A DNA stretch of 25,129 nt from an uncultured bacterium. Lineage in GTDB: Bacteria > Desulfobacterota > Desulfovibrionia > Desulfovibrionales > Desulfovibrionaceae. A program made the position numbers and the translations under genes. This document shows positions 6,815 to 14,289 of the stretch, in pieces; within the stretch, counting starts at the first letter, position 1, and each line of letters opens with the position of its first letter. Where the stretch lies: contig CAJMLK010000038.1 in the NCBI GenBank assembly GCA_905214305.1, forward strand, positions 1-25,129. Direction: 5' to 3'. Below the pieces are notes generated by a model. The model was not told the DNA's origin, searched no databases, and saw only the letters and a program-made list of their open reading frames with translations.

Positions 6815-8557
6815 ATGGGATTTTTTTCAGCCATTAAAAAGATTTTCAGTACCGGAACCACAGAGGGGCAGCAGCAGGAAACGCTGGAGCCGGGTGGAGA
6901 GCTTGGCCCCGCCGACGCTACAGCTCCGGAGTCGTCCGTCACGCAGCCTGAAACGGTGCAACCTCATGCGGATCAGTCTGAAGCGGATACGGCCGGACAC
7001 GGGACCGTTCCGGCACAGTCCGGCAGCGGGGAGCACGCCCCTGTAGAATCCTCTGCGACGCAGAATGAACCTGTACAGGAAGCCCCGGTACAGGAAGTCT
7101 CTGCGCAGAGCATCGCTGTGCAGGCAGAGGGCGCGGCGCAGCGTAGCGGCTCGGAACATGTCGAGCCGGAGCGTATCGAGGTGGAACCGCCTCGCCCTGC
7201 TGCGGAGAGCGCGGAGCAACTGAAGCCGTCCATTCAGGATCCCCCGGTCGAGGACGCACCTCTGGCTGCACCGGCCCACGAGGCTGTCGCGCCACCGGTT
7301 GCTGCCCCGGCCGCACCCGCCGCTTCTGCTGCTCGCGTTACGCCTGCCGCTTCCGGCGATGAGGCTCTGACGCTGCGCCTGCGTGAGGCGGCGCCGCGCC
7401 TTTCTGTCTGGCTGGGCATTGTGCTGGAAGGTGTGGACGAAACCGGCGATCTTTTGTGGCAGCGCCTTTCTTTTCTGCTTGGCGCGCTCGAAGCTCCTCC
7501 CCACGAAGCACAGGCTTTTGTGGATGATTTCCGCGACTGGACACAGCGCATGGACTACCGGCAGGTGGACGAATTCCGTTCGGAATTGCAGTACCGCCTC
7601 GCCCTTGCCCTTGATCTGGAGGATGAAGAAGACGAGCGCAGCCGTCTTTTCATCAAGATCACCGAAGGGCTGGCCCGCACGCGCGAACAGTTCGCACGCG
7701 GGCTGGATACTCTGTTTTCCGGGCATGGCGAGCTTGATGATGCCTTCTGGGAAGAACTGGAAGAGCTTTTTATCATGGCCGACCTGGGCTACGAGCCGTC
7801 TCTGGAGCTTGTGGAGCGCCTCAAGGAGCGCGCCCGCAAGGAAAAGGTGACCGAAGCCTCCGGCATGCGCGCGCTGCTCATGGCCGAAGTGGAGGAAATT
7901 TTCCGCGCACCGCGGCGCATTGCCGCCGTCAACCCGCCTGAGGTGGTGCTGATGATCGGCGTAAACGGTGTGGGCAAAACCACCACCATCGCCAAGCTGG
8001 CCCACCGCGCCCGCATGCAGGGCAAAAAGGTCATGATTGCCGCCGCTGATACCTTCCGCGCTGCTGCCATAGAGCAGCTTCAGGTATGGGCCGAGCGTGT
8101 GGGAGCGCTTTTTCATGCCAAGTCCGCCGGGGCAGACCCGGCGTCTGTGGCCTATGAAGCTATGGACCGCGCTGTCAAGGAAGGGGTGGACATCCTTTTT
8201 GTGGACACGGCGGGTCGCTTGCAGACCAAGGTCAATCTTATGGAAGAACTGACCAAGATCCGTCAGGTGCTGGGCAAAAAACATCCCGGTGCGCCCCATC
8301 GCAGCATTCTGGTTATTGACGCCACCACGGGACAGAATGCCCTGTCGCAGACAAAGCTGTTCAAAGAGGCGGCCGGAGTGGACGAACTGATCCTGACCAA
8401 GCTGGACGGTACGGCCAAGGGCGGCGTTGCCGTGGCGGTAGCCATGCAGCACCATCTGCCCATCACGTTTGTGGGCCTTGGCGAAAAGATGGAAGATCTG
8501 CGTCCTTTCAATGGCGAGGACTACGCCCGCGCTCTGCTGGGGCAGAAAGAAGAATAA
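6815..8557 (+). CDS. ftsY: signal recognition particle receptor FtsY
   Basis: FtsY is the membrane-associated SRP GTPase that delivers ribosome-nascent-chain complexes to SecYEG. The start ATG (MGFFSAIKKIF) has AAGGAG 5 nt upstream; earlier in-frame TTG and ATG codons lack one. Residues 1-11 are amphipathic. Roughly 12-200 form a long acidic Gln/Glu/Pro/Ala-rich A domain with short VQE-type repeats. The NG domain follows: GVNGVGKTTT (P-loop, about 382-391), DTFRAAAIEQL (about 412-422), DTAGR (about 464-468), TKLDGTAKGG (from about 528), and GLGEKMEDLRPF near the end. At 580 residues it is longer than E. coli FtsY (497) because of the A domain. The stop codon lies in a 10-bp direct duplication, AAAGAAGAAT (8546-8565). 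Confidence 0.97.
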   Translation: MGFFSAIKKIFSTGTTEGQQQETLEPGGELGPADATAPESSVTQPETVQPHADQSEADTAGHGTVPAQSGSGEHAPVESSATQNEPVQEAPVQEVSAQSIAVQAEGAAQRSGSEHVEPERIEVEPPRPAAESAEQLKPSIQDPPVEDAPLAAPAHEAVAPPVAAPAAPAASAARVTPAASGDEALTLRLREAAPRLSVWLGIVLEGVDETGDLLWQRLSFLLGALEAPPHEAQAFVDDFRDWTQRMDYRQVDEFRSELQYRLALALDLEDEEDERSRLFIKITEGLARTREQFARGLDTLFSGHGELDDAFWEELEELFIMADLGYEPSLELVERLKERARKEKVTEASGMRALLMAEVEEIFRAPRRIAAVNPPEVVLMIGVNGVGKTTTIAKLAHRARMQGKKVMIAAADTFRAAAIEQLQVWAERVGALFHAKSAGADPASVAYEAMDRAVKEGVDILFVDTAGRLQTKVNLMEELTKIRQVLGKKHPGAPHRSILVIDATTGQNALSQTKLFKEAAGVDELILTKLDGTAKGGVAVAVAMQHHLPITFVGLGEKMEDLRPFNGEDYARALLGQKEE

Positions 8558-8624
8558 AGAAGAATAGAGATGCCCTGTGCATGAGGGGCCGCGTTCATGT
8601 CGCCGCCCTCATGTCACCGTGCTC

Positions 8625-8727
8625 ATGCCGCTGACGGCATGCGCCTGCGGCATCGACAGGAGCGCCAGGCTCCGGTGTGGTGCGCCAAAAGCGGCCCGGC
8701 CCTTTACAGGCCGGGCCGCTTTTGGCG
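8625..8727. terminator. bidirectional terminator between ftsY and the REC-TPR gene
   Basis: The core is a perfect 19-bp stem (8683-8701 paired with 8709-8727, 7-nt loop) that carries AAAA on one arm and TTTT on the other, so it can work in both directions for the two convergent genes. Two smaller hairpins precede it: ATGCCG/CGGCAT (8625-8640) and GGAGC/GCTCC (8659-8673). The rest of the interval 8558-8796 holds no recognisable gene. Confidence 0.85.
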
Positions 8728-8796
8728 TCCGGAGGCTGGCCGCAAGGCAGGATACTCCGGGCAAATGTGATTGGCCGGGGCGGCAGGGCCAATGCG

Positions 8797-10158
8797 CTAC
8801 ATCATGCAGCGTTCAAGGCCGTACCGCGCGCCTTCATGGCTGGGGTCCATATCAAGCGCCGCCTGAAAGAACCGTGCCGCACGCTGCTTGTCGCGAGACT
8901 GCAGAAAAACAGCGCCGTAGTTGTAGGCAATGGTCACACCGGCCCGATACAGATCCGGCTCCATTTCCAGCGCCTTGAGCAGGTTGGCCTTGGCCTGCAG
9001 AAAGTCTTTTCCTTCAGCAAAGGCCATACCCATATTATAGTAGAGGTTGGCATCGTCGGGGGCGATGCTGGCGGCCCGCTTGTACTCGGTAACGGCGTCC
9101 TGCCAGCGTCCCTGCCTGCGAAGGCTGATGCCGAGCTGGTTAAACAGCGCAAGGTCGCTTTTGGACAGATGCCTGCCCTTAACATCAAGACTGTTGCGCA
9201 GGTATTTTTCGGCCATAAGCGGATCGCGCTCCGCATACACGTTGGCTATGCGCCCGGAAAGCGCGCTGAGGCCTTCGAGAGCTTCACGGTTCATCTGCAC
9301 AAGGGCCTTGTCAAAAAAGTCTTCTGCCTGCCGGGTATTGCCCAGGGCCAGATGGGCCTCGCCAAGACTGACCTTGCGGTTGACGTTGAGCGGAGAGATA
9401 TGGTCGAGCTTTTGCAGATAGCGCAACTGGCTTTCCGTGTCGCCAAGCTGTTCGTACATTTCTGCCAGCCGCTGCAACGGGGCCAGATACAGGTCGGCGG
9501 CGGAGGCGGCGGCTTCATAGGCTTCCGCCGCAAGGTCGTATTCTTCAAGGCCCCTGTGCGCGTCGCCCATGACAAGATAGGCCGCGGCACTGCCGGGCTT
9601 GATTTCAAGTATCTTGCGGCTGGCGTCCAGAGCCTGCGCATACGCCTTGCGCTCAAGCAGGCCCTTGGCCTGATCAATGGCCTGCCCCAGCTTGCCCTGA
9701 GGCTTGAGGGTAAAAGCCATTTTTTCAATGAGGGTGTTCATTGAAACAGGCTTGGTGATAAAGTTGTCAGCGCCGACCTCATGCAGCAGCATCAGTCTTT
9801 CACGCTGCATTTCGCTGGTGAGTATGATGATTTTCAGGGTAGGGCAGGCATGTCTGATCTGCCCCACAAGAAAACTCAGGTCCTGACCGCCGATGCTGCG
9901 CTCAAGAAAAAGCAGGGGGGCGGCGTGGCGTTGCAGGAGGTTGCGCAGTTCGCCCGGCAGGTGGCGCGGGTCGCTGAGGGCGGTAAACTGGCCGGGAGCG
10001 GAAAGGCCCAGTTCTTTCGCCAGGGTGAGGCGCAGCTGGGTGCTGAATGCCTGATCGTCCGTGAGAACGATGACGTGCCCGCCCTCTTTGGTTATATAAT
10101 TGATGACAGTATCCTGATAGGATGTCTGCCGGGCTTTCTGGACCGGGTCGGATGCCAT
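8797..10158 (-). CDS. receiver-domain protein with TPR repeats, Glu at the phospho-acceptor site
   Basis: With the ATG at 10158, which has AAGGAG 5 nt upstream, the protein is 453 residues. Residues about 27-150 form a response-regulator receiver fold: acidic pair D34-D35 after a beta strand (HVIVLTDD), LTSE with T114, and ITKPVS with the conserved K136. At the end of strand 3, where the phospho-accepting Asp belongs, the sequence is PLLFLERSIGG, so the residue is E86. Residues about 155-453 are tetratricopeptide repeats, for example AAYLVMGDAHRGLEEYDLAA and ANLYYNMGMAFAEGKDFLQA. There is no DNA-binding or enzymatic output domain, which points to protein-protein interaction. No cognate kinase is adjacent. 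The gene is convergent with ftsY and divergent from the S10 operon. Confidence 0.88.
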   Translation of the reverse strand: MASDPVQKARQTSYQDTVINYITKEGGHVIVLTDDQAFSTQLRLTLAKELGLSAPGQFTALSDPRHLPGELRNLLQRHAAPLLFLERSIGGQDLSFLVGQIRHACPTLKIIILTSEMQRERLMLLHEVGADNFITKPVSMNTLIEKMAFTLKPQGKLGQAIDQAKGLLERKAYAQALDASRKILEIKPGSAAAYLVMGDAHRGLEEYDLAAEAYEAAASAADLYLAPLQRLAEMYEQLGDTESQLRYLQKLDHISPLNVNRKVSLGEAHLALGNTRQAEDFFDKALVQMNREALEGLSALSGRIANVYAERDPLMAEKYLRNSLDVKGRHLSKSDLALFNQLGISLRRQGRWQDAVTEYKRAASIAPDDANLYYNMGMAFAEGKDFLQAKANLLKALEMEPDLYRAGVTIAYNYGAVFLQSRDKQRAARFFQAALDMDPSHEGARYGLERCMM

Positions 10159-10189
10159 GACATCTCCTTTTGGGGTGCACACGTATAAA

Positions 10190-10207
10190 ACGGCCGCAAC
10201 CGGCCGT
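10190..10207 (-). promoter_or_regulatory. terminator-like hairpin in the leader of the REC-TPR gene
   Basis: ACGGCCG and CGGCCGT form a perfect 7-bp stem with a 4-nt loop. Read on the minus strand it is followed directly by TTTATA, like a small intrinsic terminator, between the predicted promoter and the Shine-Dalgarno. It may attenuate the gene or only stabilise the message. Confidence 0.4.
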
Positions 10208-10265
10208 GAAAACAGCGAATTTTTTTCTTCCGCGCGGACAGGCCGGTATGACGGAATTGTAGAGG

Positions 10266-10295
10266 CTCATACGTAGTTTTTTAGTGTGTTGTCAA
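10266..10295 (-). promoter_or_regulatory. promoter of the REC-TPR gene
   Basis: The minus strand has a consensus TTGACA (10290-10295) and TATGAG (10266-10271) 18 bp apart. This would give a leader of about 100 nt before the ATG at 10158. It lies back-to-back with the S10-operon promoter about 45 bp away. Confidence 0.5.
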
Positions 10296-10338
10296 GCATG
10301 CCATTTGGAAGCAAAAACAAAAAAGATGGCAAAAAGCC

Positions 10339-10367
10339 TTGACGCCGCGGCGTTGGTTGGCTAGAAC
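10339..10367 (+). promoter_or_regulatory. promoter of the S10 ribosomal protein operon
   Basis: TTGACG (-35, 10339-10344) and TAGAAC (-10, 10362-10367) are separated by 17 bp. An A-rich tract (from about 10315) lies just upstream, as expected for a strong ribosomal promoter with an UP element. Transcription would begin near 10374, about 520 nt before rpsJ. Confidence 0.65.
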
Positions 10368-10374
10368 AACGCTT

Positions 10375-10878
10375 GCCCATAAAGACAGGTGTCTTTTGTG
10401 GGCATTTCCCTGGACGGCAGGGAAGGGCAGGTTGAGCCTGCTCTGCTGCACCTGGCGCGGTCATCGCGACCGCACAGGATTTGACATGTGCAGGCGTTAC
10501 CAGATGCCGGACAATGTCGAGCCGTTCCAGCCCATGACGGATCCCACCGCTGCCCCGGAGGCGCGCGTGACCCGGGGCTGTAAGGTAGAGGGGTATACCC
10601 CTCATTTGGTGACCCTGCGGGACCGCCTTGCCACCTTTTCTTGGTGGCCTGGCCTGGGCGACGCCGGGGAGTATCATGCGGATGATACAGGCGCGTTCAG
10701 GCGTCCAAATTCTTCCGATTTTCCTGACTATCAGGCATGATACGCGCGTTAGCGCAGCCCCTTACGTTGCTCCGTTCCGTCCCTTCCAGGGTGAGGTCGG
10801 CCTTCGCGCCATACTTCATGGCCCGCGTATGCTGTGAAGAAGCCCGCACTGCCGGTGGTCGGCGGGTGGGATGTTTTT
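10375..10878 (+). promoter_or_regulatory. long structured 5' leader of the S10 operon with attenuator-like hairpin
   Basis: Between the predicted start and rpsJ I find a series of local hairpins: 10375-10403 (GCCCA.../TGGGC), 10406-10424 (TTCCCTG/CAGGGAA), 10427-10441, 10451-10478 (CCTG..GCGGTC/GACCGC..CAGG), a 16-bp perfect palindrome at 10588-10603, 10630-10648 (GCCACC/GGTGGC), 10671-10688 (GTATCA/TGATAC), and 10723-10735. The last one (10844-10870, core GCCG-GTGGT-CGGC) is followed by TTTTT at 10874-10878, right before the rpsJ RBS, like an intrinsic terminator. E. coli controls its S10 operon through a leader bound by L4; a similar role here is an inference. An 84-codon open frame (ATG 10486, stop 10740, AGGA upstream) overlaps the leader and is unproven. 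Confidence 0.5.
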
Positions 10879-10896
10879 GCAAACGGAGTAGGCAAA

Positions 10897-11214
10897 ATGA
10901 CGACAGTTAGCAGCGATCGCATTCGGATCAAGCTCAAAGCCTACGATTACCGCATTCTGGATAAAGCCGTTGCGGAAATCGTGGATACGGCGCGCAATAC
11001 GGGTGCTGGAGTGGCAGGGCCAATCCCTCTGCCCACCAACATTCACAAGTACACCGTCCAGCGTTCCGTGCACGTGGACAAAAAGTCCCGTGAACAGTTT
11101 GAAATGCGTATCCACAAGCGCCTTATGGATATTCTGGAACCCACGCAGCAGACCGTCGACGCGCTGGGCAAGCTTTCCTTGCCCGCCGGTGTGGACGTGG
11201 AAATCAAGCTCTAG
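10897..11214 (+). CDS. rpsJ: 30S ribosomal protein S10
   Basis: S10 (105 residues) sits in the 30S head and, free of the ribosome, is also the NusE partner of NusB in antitermination. IRIKLKAYDYRILDKAV at the N-terminus and PLPTNIHKYTVQRSVHVDKKSREQFE in two adjoining parts are diagnostic of the family. The ATG was chosen over an in-frame upstream ATG at 10834 because it has GGAG 7-8 nt upstream and matches the family length (E. coli 103). It is the first gene of the operon. rpsL, rpsG, fusA and tuf, which often precede it, are not directly upstream. Confidence 0.98.
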   Translation: MTTVSSDRIRIKLKAYDYRILDKAVAEIVDTARNTGAGVAGPIPLPTNIHKYTVQRSVHVDKKSREQFEMRIHKRLMDILEPTQQTVDALGKLSLPAGVDVEIKL

Positions 11215-11226
11215 CGAGAGGCAGTC

Positions 11227-11856
11227 ATGGCTGAGAAAATGGGAATTTTGGGTCGCAAACTCGGTATGACCCGCATATTTGACGGTAGCGGCGCAGCCGT
11301 ACCCGTCACGGTGATTGAGGCAGGGCCTTGCCCCGTCACCCAGGTCAAGTCCGCGGATTCCGACGGCTACAACGCCGTGCAGATCGCGCTGACCAACGCC
11401 AAGGAAAAGCATGTGAGCAAGGCCATGCAGGGTCACTTTGCCAAGGCTGGCAAGGGCCTCTTCCGCCATCTGCGCGAAATCCGTCTTACGGCTGCTCCCG
11501 AGCAGGAACTGGGACAGGAACTTACCGTTGAAATGTTCGCTGCCGGCGACACCGTAAAGGTGACTGGCACGAGCGTGGGTAAGGGCTACCAGGGCCGCAT
11601 GCGCCGCTGGAACTTTGCCGGTTCCAAGGATACGCACGGCTGCGAAAAGGTGCACCGCAACAACGGCTCCATCGGTAACAACACTTTTCCCGGCCGCGTG
11701 TTCAAGGGCCGGAAAATGGCCGGACACTGGGGCAATGAAACCGTTACGGAAATGGGCCTGACCATTGTCGACGTGCGTCCTGAAGACAACGTCATCCTGG
11801 TCAAAGGTTCCGTGCCCGGCCCCAAGAACGGGCTGGTGCTGATCCGCAAGCAGTAG
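11227..11856 (+). CDS. rplC: 50S ribosomal protein L3
   Basis: L3 (209 residues) is an early 50S assembly protein whose long loop reaches the peptidyl transferase centre. MGILGRKLGMTRIF and FPGRVFKGRKMAGHWGNE are family landmarks. The E. coli loop GSIGQNQTPG, which carries the Gln methylated by PrmB, reads GSIGNNTFPG here, so neither Gln is present and that modification is not expected. It follows rpsJ by 12 bp with GAGAGG as RBS. Confidence 0.98.
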   Translation: MAEKMGILGRKLGMTRIFDGSGAAVPVTVIEAGPCPVTQVKSADSDGYNAVQIALTNAKEKHVSKAMQGHFAKAGKGLFRHLREIRLTAAPEQELGQELTVEMFAAGDTVKVTGTSVGKGYQGRMRRWNFAGSKDTHGCEKVHRNNGSIGNNTFPGRVFKGRKMAGHWGNETVTEMGLTIVDVRPEDNVILVKGSVPGPKNGLVLIRKQ

Positions 11857-11867
11857 AGGAAGCAGCA

Positions 11868-12500
11868 ATGGCTACCGTGAAAGTATTTGACCAGAACAAG
11901 CAGGAAAGCGGTGAAGTTACGCTGGCTTCCGACGTGTTCGAAATCGAGGTGAGGCCCGAAATCCTCAACCTCGTGGCACGCGCGCAAATGGCGGCCAAAC
12001 GCGCCGGGACGCACAATGTGAAAACCCGCGCCTTTGTTTCCGGCGGCGGCGCCAAGCCCTGGAAGCAGAAGGGAACCGGTCGCGCTCGCGCCGGCTCCAA
12101 CCGCTCGCCCATCTGGCGCGGCGGCGCCATCATCTTCGGACCCAGCCCGCGCGACTACACCTTCAAGGTGAACAGCAAGGTGCGCAGTCTGGCCCTCAAG
12201 ATGGCTCTTTCGAGCCGTCTGGCCGCTGAAAGTCTGATGGTGGTCAAGGGCATAGTTCTGCCCGAAGCCAAAACCAAACATTTTGCCAAGGTGGCCGACA
12301 CCCTGGGTCTTACCAAGGCCCTCATTGTGGCGCCCGAGGAAAATGCGGAACTGACGCGTTCAGCCCGCAACATCCCCGGTCTCACTCTGACCACGGTGGA
12401 CCGCCTGAGCGTGCTTGAAATCCTGAAGCACAAGCAGCTTGTGCTGCTGGAAGGCGCTGTGGAGTCTGTGCAGGCGCGCTTCGAGAAGAAGGGAGCGTAG
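11868..12500 (+). CDS. rplD: 50S ribosomal protein L4
   Basis: L4 (210 residues) binds 23S rRNA domain I and extends a loop into the exit tunnel. The loop motif KPWKQKGTGRARAGS followed by SPIWRGGA is intact. In E. coli L4 also binds the S10 mRNA leader and represses the operon; given the long leader here the same could hold, but this is not shown. The AGGAAGCAGCA before ATG is a good RBS. It ends 2 bp before rplW. Confidence 0.98.
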   Translation: MATVKVFDQNKQESGEVTLASDVFEIEVRPEILNLVARAQMAAKRAGTHNVKTRAFVSGGGAKPWKQKGTGRARAGSNRSPIWRGGAIIFGPSPRDYTFKVNSKVRSLALKMALSSRLAAESLMVVKGIVLPEAKTKHFAKVADTLGLTKALIVAPEENAELTRSARNIPGLTLTTVDRLSVLEILKHKQLVLLEGAVESVQARFEKKGA

Positions 12501-12502
12501 TT

Positions 12503-12793
12503 ATGGAAATCACTTCTGTTCTGCTCAAGCCCCTGCTGACCGAAAAGACGACCATGCTCAAGGACGAAGCGCAGCAGGTAGCCTTTATGGTTCACACACA
12601 GGCCAACAAGCTTGAAATCAAGCAGGCCGTGGAAAAGGCTTTTGATGTTAAAGTGGAAGCGGTTAACGTGGTTCGCCGCGCGCCCCTGAACAGGGAGCGC
12701 CAGGGCCGCGTTGTCGGCCGCAAGCCCGGCTGGAAAAAAGCGTATGTGACGCTGCGCCAGGGCGATAAAATCGAGTTCTTCGAGGGAGTATAA
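12503..12793 (+). CDS. rplW: 50S ribosomal protein L23
   Basis: L23 (96 residues) lies at the tunnel exit and is the docking site for trigger factor and SRP, linking it functionally to ftsY and secY in this window. The N-terminal LLKPLLTEKTTML and the basic segment with GRVVGRKPGWKKAYVTL are family signatures. The gene starts 2 bp after rplD and ends 2 bp before rplB, so translation is probably coupled. Confidence 0.97.
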   Translation: MEITSVLLKPLLTEKTTMLKDEAQQVAFMVHTQANKLEIKQAVEKAFDVKVEAVNVVRRAPLNRERQGRVVGRKPGWKKAYVTLRQGDKIEFFEGV

Positions 12794-12795
12794 GC

Positions 12796-13644
12796 ATGGC
12801 TGTCCGCAAGCTGAAACCGACTTCCGCTGGGCGTCGTTTCCAGACGGTTTCCGATTTTGAGGAAATCACCCGGACGCGCCCCGAGAAGTCCCTCACCGTC
12901 GGTCTGACCAAAAAGGCCGGCCGTAACAACCTGGGCCGCATCACCAGCCGCCGTCGTGGCGGTGGCGTAAAGCGTCTGTACCGTATTATCGACTTCAAAC
13001 GCGACAAGACCGGCATCGAAGCCCGCGTGGCGCACATCGAGTACGATCCCAACCGTACCGCCCGTATCGCCCTTCTGCATTACACGGATGGCGAAAAGCG
13101 CTACATTCTGGCCCCCGTGGGCCTGAAGCAGGGCGATGTGGTCATGAGCGGCGTCAACGACCGCAACGGCGAAGTGGCCGACATCATGCCCGGCAATGCC
13201 CTGCCCATGCAGCGCATTCCCGTGGGTACCGTCATCCACAACATCGAGCTGTACCCCGGTAAGGGCGGCCAGCTCTGCCGCGCCGCCGGAACCTACGCCC
13301 AGCTGGTAGCCAAGGAAGGCAAGTATGCTCTTCTGCGTCTGCCCTCGGGTGAAGTGCGCAAGGTGCTGGTTACCTGCGTGGCCACTGTGGGCCAGGTGGG
13401 CAACGTGCACCATGAAAGCATCAGGCTGGGCAAGGCAGGCCGCAACCGCTGGCTCGGCCGTCGTCCCAAGGTCCGTGGCGTTGCCATGAACCCCATCGAC
13501 CACCCCCTGGGCGGTGGCGAAGGCAGAAGCTCCGGCGGTCGCCATCCTGTGTCGCCCTGGGGCATGCCTGCCAAGGGGTACAAGACCCGCGACAAAAAGA
13601 AGGCCTCTTCCAGGCTTATTGTTAAACGCCGCGGCCAGAAGTAG
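12796..13644 (+). CDS. rplB: 50S ribosomal protein L2
   Basis: L2 (282 residues) bridges the subunits and is needed for peptidyl transferase centre assembly. GRNNLGRITSRRRGGGVKR and LPSGEVRKV are conserved. The C-terminal motif is MNPIDHPLGGGEGR: H236 corresponds to the His shown to be essential in E. coli L2, while the second His of the common DHPHGGGEG is Leu (L238). It is 2 bp from rplW and 9 bp from rpsS. Confidence 0.98.
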   Translation: MAVRKLKPTSAGRRFQTVSDFEEITRTRPEKSLTVGLTKKAGRNNLGRITSRRRGGGVKRLYRIIDFKRDKTGIEARVAHIEYDPNRTARIALLHYTDGEKRYILAPVGLKQGDVVMSGVNDRNGEVADIMPGNALPMQRIPVGTVIHNIELYPGKGGQLCRAAGTYAQLVAKEGKYALLRLPSGEVRKVLVTCVATVGQVGNVHHESIRLGKAGRNRWLGRRPKVRGVAMNPIDHPLGGGEGRSSGGRHPVSPWGMPAKGYKTRDKKKASSRLIVKRRGQK

Positions 13645-13653
13645 GAGTAGCTC

Positions 13654-13938
13654 ATGCCGAGATCATTGAAAAAAGGGCCGTTTGTTGACGGTCATTTGAT
13701 GAAAAAGGTCGACACAGCTGTGGCTAACAGTGACCGCCGCGTGCTCAAGACCTGGTCGCGCCGCTCGACCATCCTGCCCGAAATGGTGGGACTGACCTTT
13801 GCGGTGCATAATGGCAAAAAGTTCGTGCCGGTGTTCGTCACCGAAAACATGGTGGGCCACAAGCTGGGCGAATTTTCGCCCACCCGTACCTATCATGGGC
13901 ATGCCGCCGACAAAAAGGCCAAGGCCGGCAGGAAGTAG
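13654..13938 (+). CDS. rpsS: 30S ribosomal protein S19
   Basis: S19 (94 residues) forms part of the 30S head with S13 and contacts the A-site finger. [15 protein letters not shown] at the start, then [13 protein letters not shown] and [15 protein letters not shown], are textbook family motifs. The length is normal (E. coli 92). GGAG lies 7 nt before the ATG, inside the short gap after rplB. Confidence 0.98.
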
Positions 13939-13947
13939 GGTAGCGAT

Positions 13948-14286
13948 ATGGAATCGAAAGCTATTGCGAAGTTCCAGCGCGTTTCGCCGCGCAAGACCCG
14001 TCTTGTTGCCAAGAACGTGCAGGGTCTTGGAGTGGAGGAGGCTATGAACCTTCTGCGCTTCACGCCCAACAAGCCCGCGGGGGTTCTTTACGGCGTGCTC
14101 AAGAGCGCGCTGGCTAATGCCTCCCAGTTGGGCGGCGTTGATGTGGATGCCATGGTGGTGAAGGAAGTCGTTGTTAACGAAGGTCCCACCTGGAAGCGCT
14201 TCATGCCCCGTGCTCAGGGCCGGGCTACCAAGATCAACAAGCGCACGAGCCACATCACCGTTATACTCGCAGAAGGGCAGGAATAG
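13948..14286 (+). CDS. rplV: 50S ribosomal protein L22
   Basis: L22 (112 residues) lines the exit tunnel and its beta-hairpin forms part of the constriction and the macrolide region. VSPRKTRLVAKNVQG near the N-terminus and the hairpin segment RFMPRAQGRATKINKRTSHI near the C-terminus identify it. No deletion is visible in the hairpin. It ends 3 bp before rpsC. Confidence 0.98.
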   Translation: MESKAIAKFQRVSPRKTRLVAKNVQGLGVEEAMNLLRFTPNKPAGVLYGVLKSALANASQLGGVDVDAMVVKEVVVNEGPTWKRFMPRAQGRATKINKRTSHITVILAEGQE

Positions 14287-14289
14287 GCT

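Noticed and set aside
6827..8455. Open frame of 542 codons antisense to ftsY
   Set aside because: ftsY has all GTPase motifs; the antisense frame is a codon-bias shadow.
10481..10509. Second S10 promoter starting at the perfect TTGACA (10481-10486)
   Set aside because: At 16-18 bp spacing the sequence reads ATGCCG or similar, which is not a usable -10.
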